DNA of 64,000 nucleotides from Micropterus salmoides. Its lineage: Eukaryota > Chordata > Actinopteri > Centrarchiformes > Centrarchidae. Positions within the stretch are counted from its first letter, which is position 1. Each line of letters starts with the position of its first letter. Both the position numbers and the translations under genes were made by a program. Where the stretch lies: positions 28,104,772 to 28,168,771 of the forward strand of contig NW_024040374.1 of assembly GCF_014851395.1 (NCBI RefSeq), given 5' to 3'. Positions 62,574 to 64,000 of this stretch are shown piece after piece. Under the pieces are notes generated by a model, which saw nothing but the letters and a program-made list of their open reading frames with translations, searched no databases and was not told the DNA's origin.

Positions 62574-62616
62574 ATTAGCATGAGCAGCAATAGTGCTTAT
62601 TGCTGCTCATGCTAAT
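62574..62616. repeat. Perfect short hairpin
   Basis: ATTAGCATGAGCAGCAAT is followed by a 7-base loop (AGTGCTT) and then its exact 18-base reverse complement. The pairing stops at the stem ends. It is shorter than most microRNA precursors, so a non-coding RNA call is not made. Confidence 0.9.
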
Positions 62617-63209
62617 GTTCATGGCTGAACAGAAAGAGAAATGAATGCCACCTACAGAAACTTACATTTCATTAACTGAGAAGAGTGCAAAGTGATCTTT
62701 TTGGTGGTGCACTACAAAAACACCACCACATCAGTGGCCGCTGTATCAATACAAACTACTGGTTCAAGGAGTGCTACAGATGTTAATGAGCCATTTTGCG
62801 GTAGGTGACAGGTGTCTGGTGCATGATAGCTTCCTGGATTTCTGCCAGTCCATTATGTGGCACTTCCCACTGTTTCAGCCTCTGAGTTTCAACTGCATAA
62901 TGATGACGTGTTACCATAGTTAGCAACCCTCATTAAAACTAATTGGTATTGCTATTTGAAAGGTAGCTCATTACCTTGAGGCAAACAGTAAAGTTTTGTC
63001 TCAATAAGGCATGTTAACATGGCAAACGCATTTATTCACTTTTAGAAATCCAACACAGACATTTTCCCCCTTTACTTTCGACAAATGGCTGATGAGGAAA
63101 AAGGACTGACGAGTATCTGGCCTTACCAGAGACCACAGTGGGACGCTATGCATACATCCAATGTTGGTGTGAACTGAAGTTCAAAATATCAAGATTCCCT
63201 CTTTCCTAC

Positions 63210-63331
63210 CTTCTGGATCCATGTGGACAGACACACGTGATGGGAAAGTAAATTTTTGCAGTCACAGAAATTCCTCAGTGGGTCACTGGCTTGAAGTTCA
63301 ACATCCCTGCATATAAAGCACTCTGAAGTCT
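63210..63331 (-). CDS. RING-CH (MARCH-type) gene, exon with six zinc ligands
   Basis: A 122-base exon begins after a strong acceptor (TCTGCTCCTCTTCTTCTACAG) and ends AAG/GTAGGA. It starts in phase: two bases, then 40 full codons from 'TSECFICRDVELQ' to 'HHVCLSTWIQK'. The zinc ligands are visible: C-x2-C at residues 4 and 7, C-x-C at 22 and 24, then H30 and C33, followed by L34 and W37 as in RING-CH domains. The last two Cys come from the exon at 57726-57773. RING-CH proteins are E3 ubiquitin ligases of the MARCH group, mostly membrane-bound. The upstream exon was not found within 63332-64000. The open frame continues 5' of the acceptor but that part is intron. No gene symbol is given because the paralogue is unclear. 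Confidence 0.87.
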
Positions 63332-64000
63332 CTGTAGAAGAAGAGGAGCAGATAGAGGTTATACATGGTTCACACTGCATCAAAAGCTAATCCTAGATTC
63401 ATGTTAAGATTCAGTGCTGGCCAGGAAATCTTTTAATTGACATAGAATTGATCATAGTTGTAAACGATTGTATTTTTTTTCCTTTTTAGAATTCCCATAT
63501 TTCCCCATATTCCCACTTATACTACAATTGATTTCCTATTCCAGCATTCAGCACACACTGTACAGCTACTCGAGCAAAAGACTTTTATTTTGTTCCCAGT
63601 GGGAGTGAGGCGAAGTGAATCTGGGCTTTAAAGGTAATTGTAGCATGTTGACATTCCTGACAAGACAATAAAAACAACGGTGCAGAGGTGAGAGTGACAA
63701 TGAGAAACAAAATACAGTTTTATATTTAATAATTATTTTCAACTGCTGGAATCTTGTTCCACATTTGGATTGTTTTGTCCTTTGCTAATGGTGCCATTAT
63801 TTGATTTACGTGCAGAAAAAGAAGCTGCTACAGGTTATTTCTTTTTGTTTGTTACTTCAGACCAAAAATAACTGGTTTTATTCAAACTTGTAATTTGCAG
63901 AGCTAAGAAATATCTACAGGAAAAAATGCCTTATATTGGAAATGCTGTAGTAAATAGGAATTCCACATATTGGTGAGTCATCAGGCTGAATTTTCAATAT
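63332..64000 (-). other. Upstream intron of the RING-CH gene
   Basis: The polypyrimidine tract and acceptor lie at the low end. No further exon or repeat was recognised up to the window edge. Confidence 0.55.

Larger units (their letters stand above)
57774..63209 (-). other. Intron of the RING-CH gene
   Basis: The intron starts GTAGGA after AAG and ends TTACAG. It holds simple repeats (TC tracts at 59621-59644 and about 59841-59862, ten G at 59321-59330), a G-quadruplex motif, an A/C-rich inverted repeat and a perfect hairpin. Positions 60650-61560 contain repeat-like blocks with GCTAGC motifs but no clear ends. Positions 59090-59260 weakly resemble a LINE C-terminus ('NALPIMRVRG', 'TDSVPIFKSCLRTCF'). 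Confidence 0.7.

Noticed and set aside
62574..62616. microRNA gene
   Set aside because: The stem is only 18 bases with a tiny loop and no flanking pairing; reported as a hairpin only.

Overview
The window is vertebrate, most likely teleost fish and probably spiny-rayed. It is AT-rich, has no compact prokaryote-style genes, and is full of repeats typical of fish: CR1/L2-type LINE tails, a fish Tc1-like transposon, a chromoviral (sushi-like) Ty3/gypsy relic, hAT-like elements, an SGNH-hydrolase fragment of Ngaro/DIRS type and many short inverted-repeat transposons. The fish assignment rests on recognising these families, not on a database search.

Only one host gene is well supported. Two minus-strand exons at 63210-63331 and 57726-57773 have proper splice signals and matching phase. 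Together they encode one RING-CH (MARCH-type) zinc finger, split by a 5.4 kb intron. The rest of the gene was not found; its 5' part lies above 63331, perhaps beyond the window. A second, unassigned coding-like fragment lies at 14859-15023 on the minus strand.

Layout: 0-6.4 kb has an inverted-repeat element (18-654) and a decayed LINE (5.1-6.3 kb) split by a small transposon. 6.4-15 kb is mostly unique sequence with a tRNA-like SINE head and one short DNA transposon. 15-26 kb is rich in DNA transposons, with a LINE tail and the first copy of a LINE-endonuclease derivative (25.5 kb). 26-30.2 kb is mostly unique and may be regulatory. 30.2-35.3 kb is a nested transposon cluster: a Tc1-like element holds a gypsy relic, a further short element and a hAT-like element that itself holds a LINE tail. 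35.8-37.6 kb is a foldback-like element with an LTR-like block at its centre. 38-49.7 kb is mostly unique, AT-rich sequence. 49.7-54.4 kb has a decayed L2-type LINE, a candidate regulatory block, the SGNH relic and the second LINE-endonuclease derivative. 54.4-64 kb is the RING-CH gene and its intron.

The long gene-free stretches contain blocks of balanced composition with many TAATTA-type homeodomain cores. These look like conserved non-coding elements of a gene desert, but conservation cannot be tested from one sequence. No clearly new biological system was found. The most useful leads are the unlisted RING-CH exons and the two LINE derivatives that share one internal-deletion junction.
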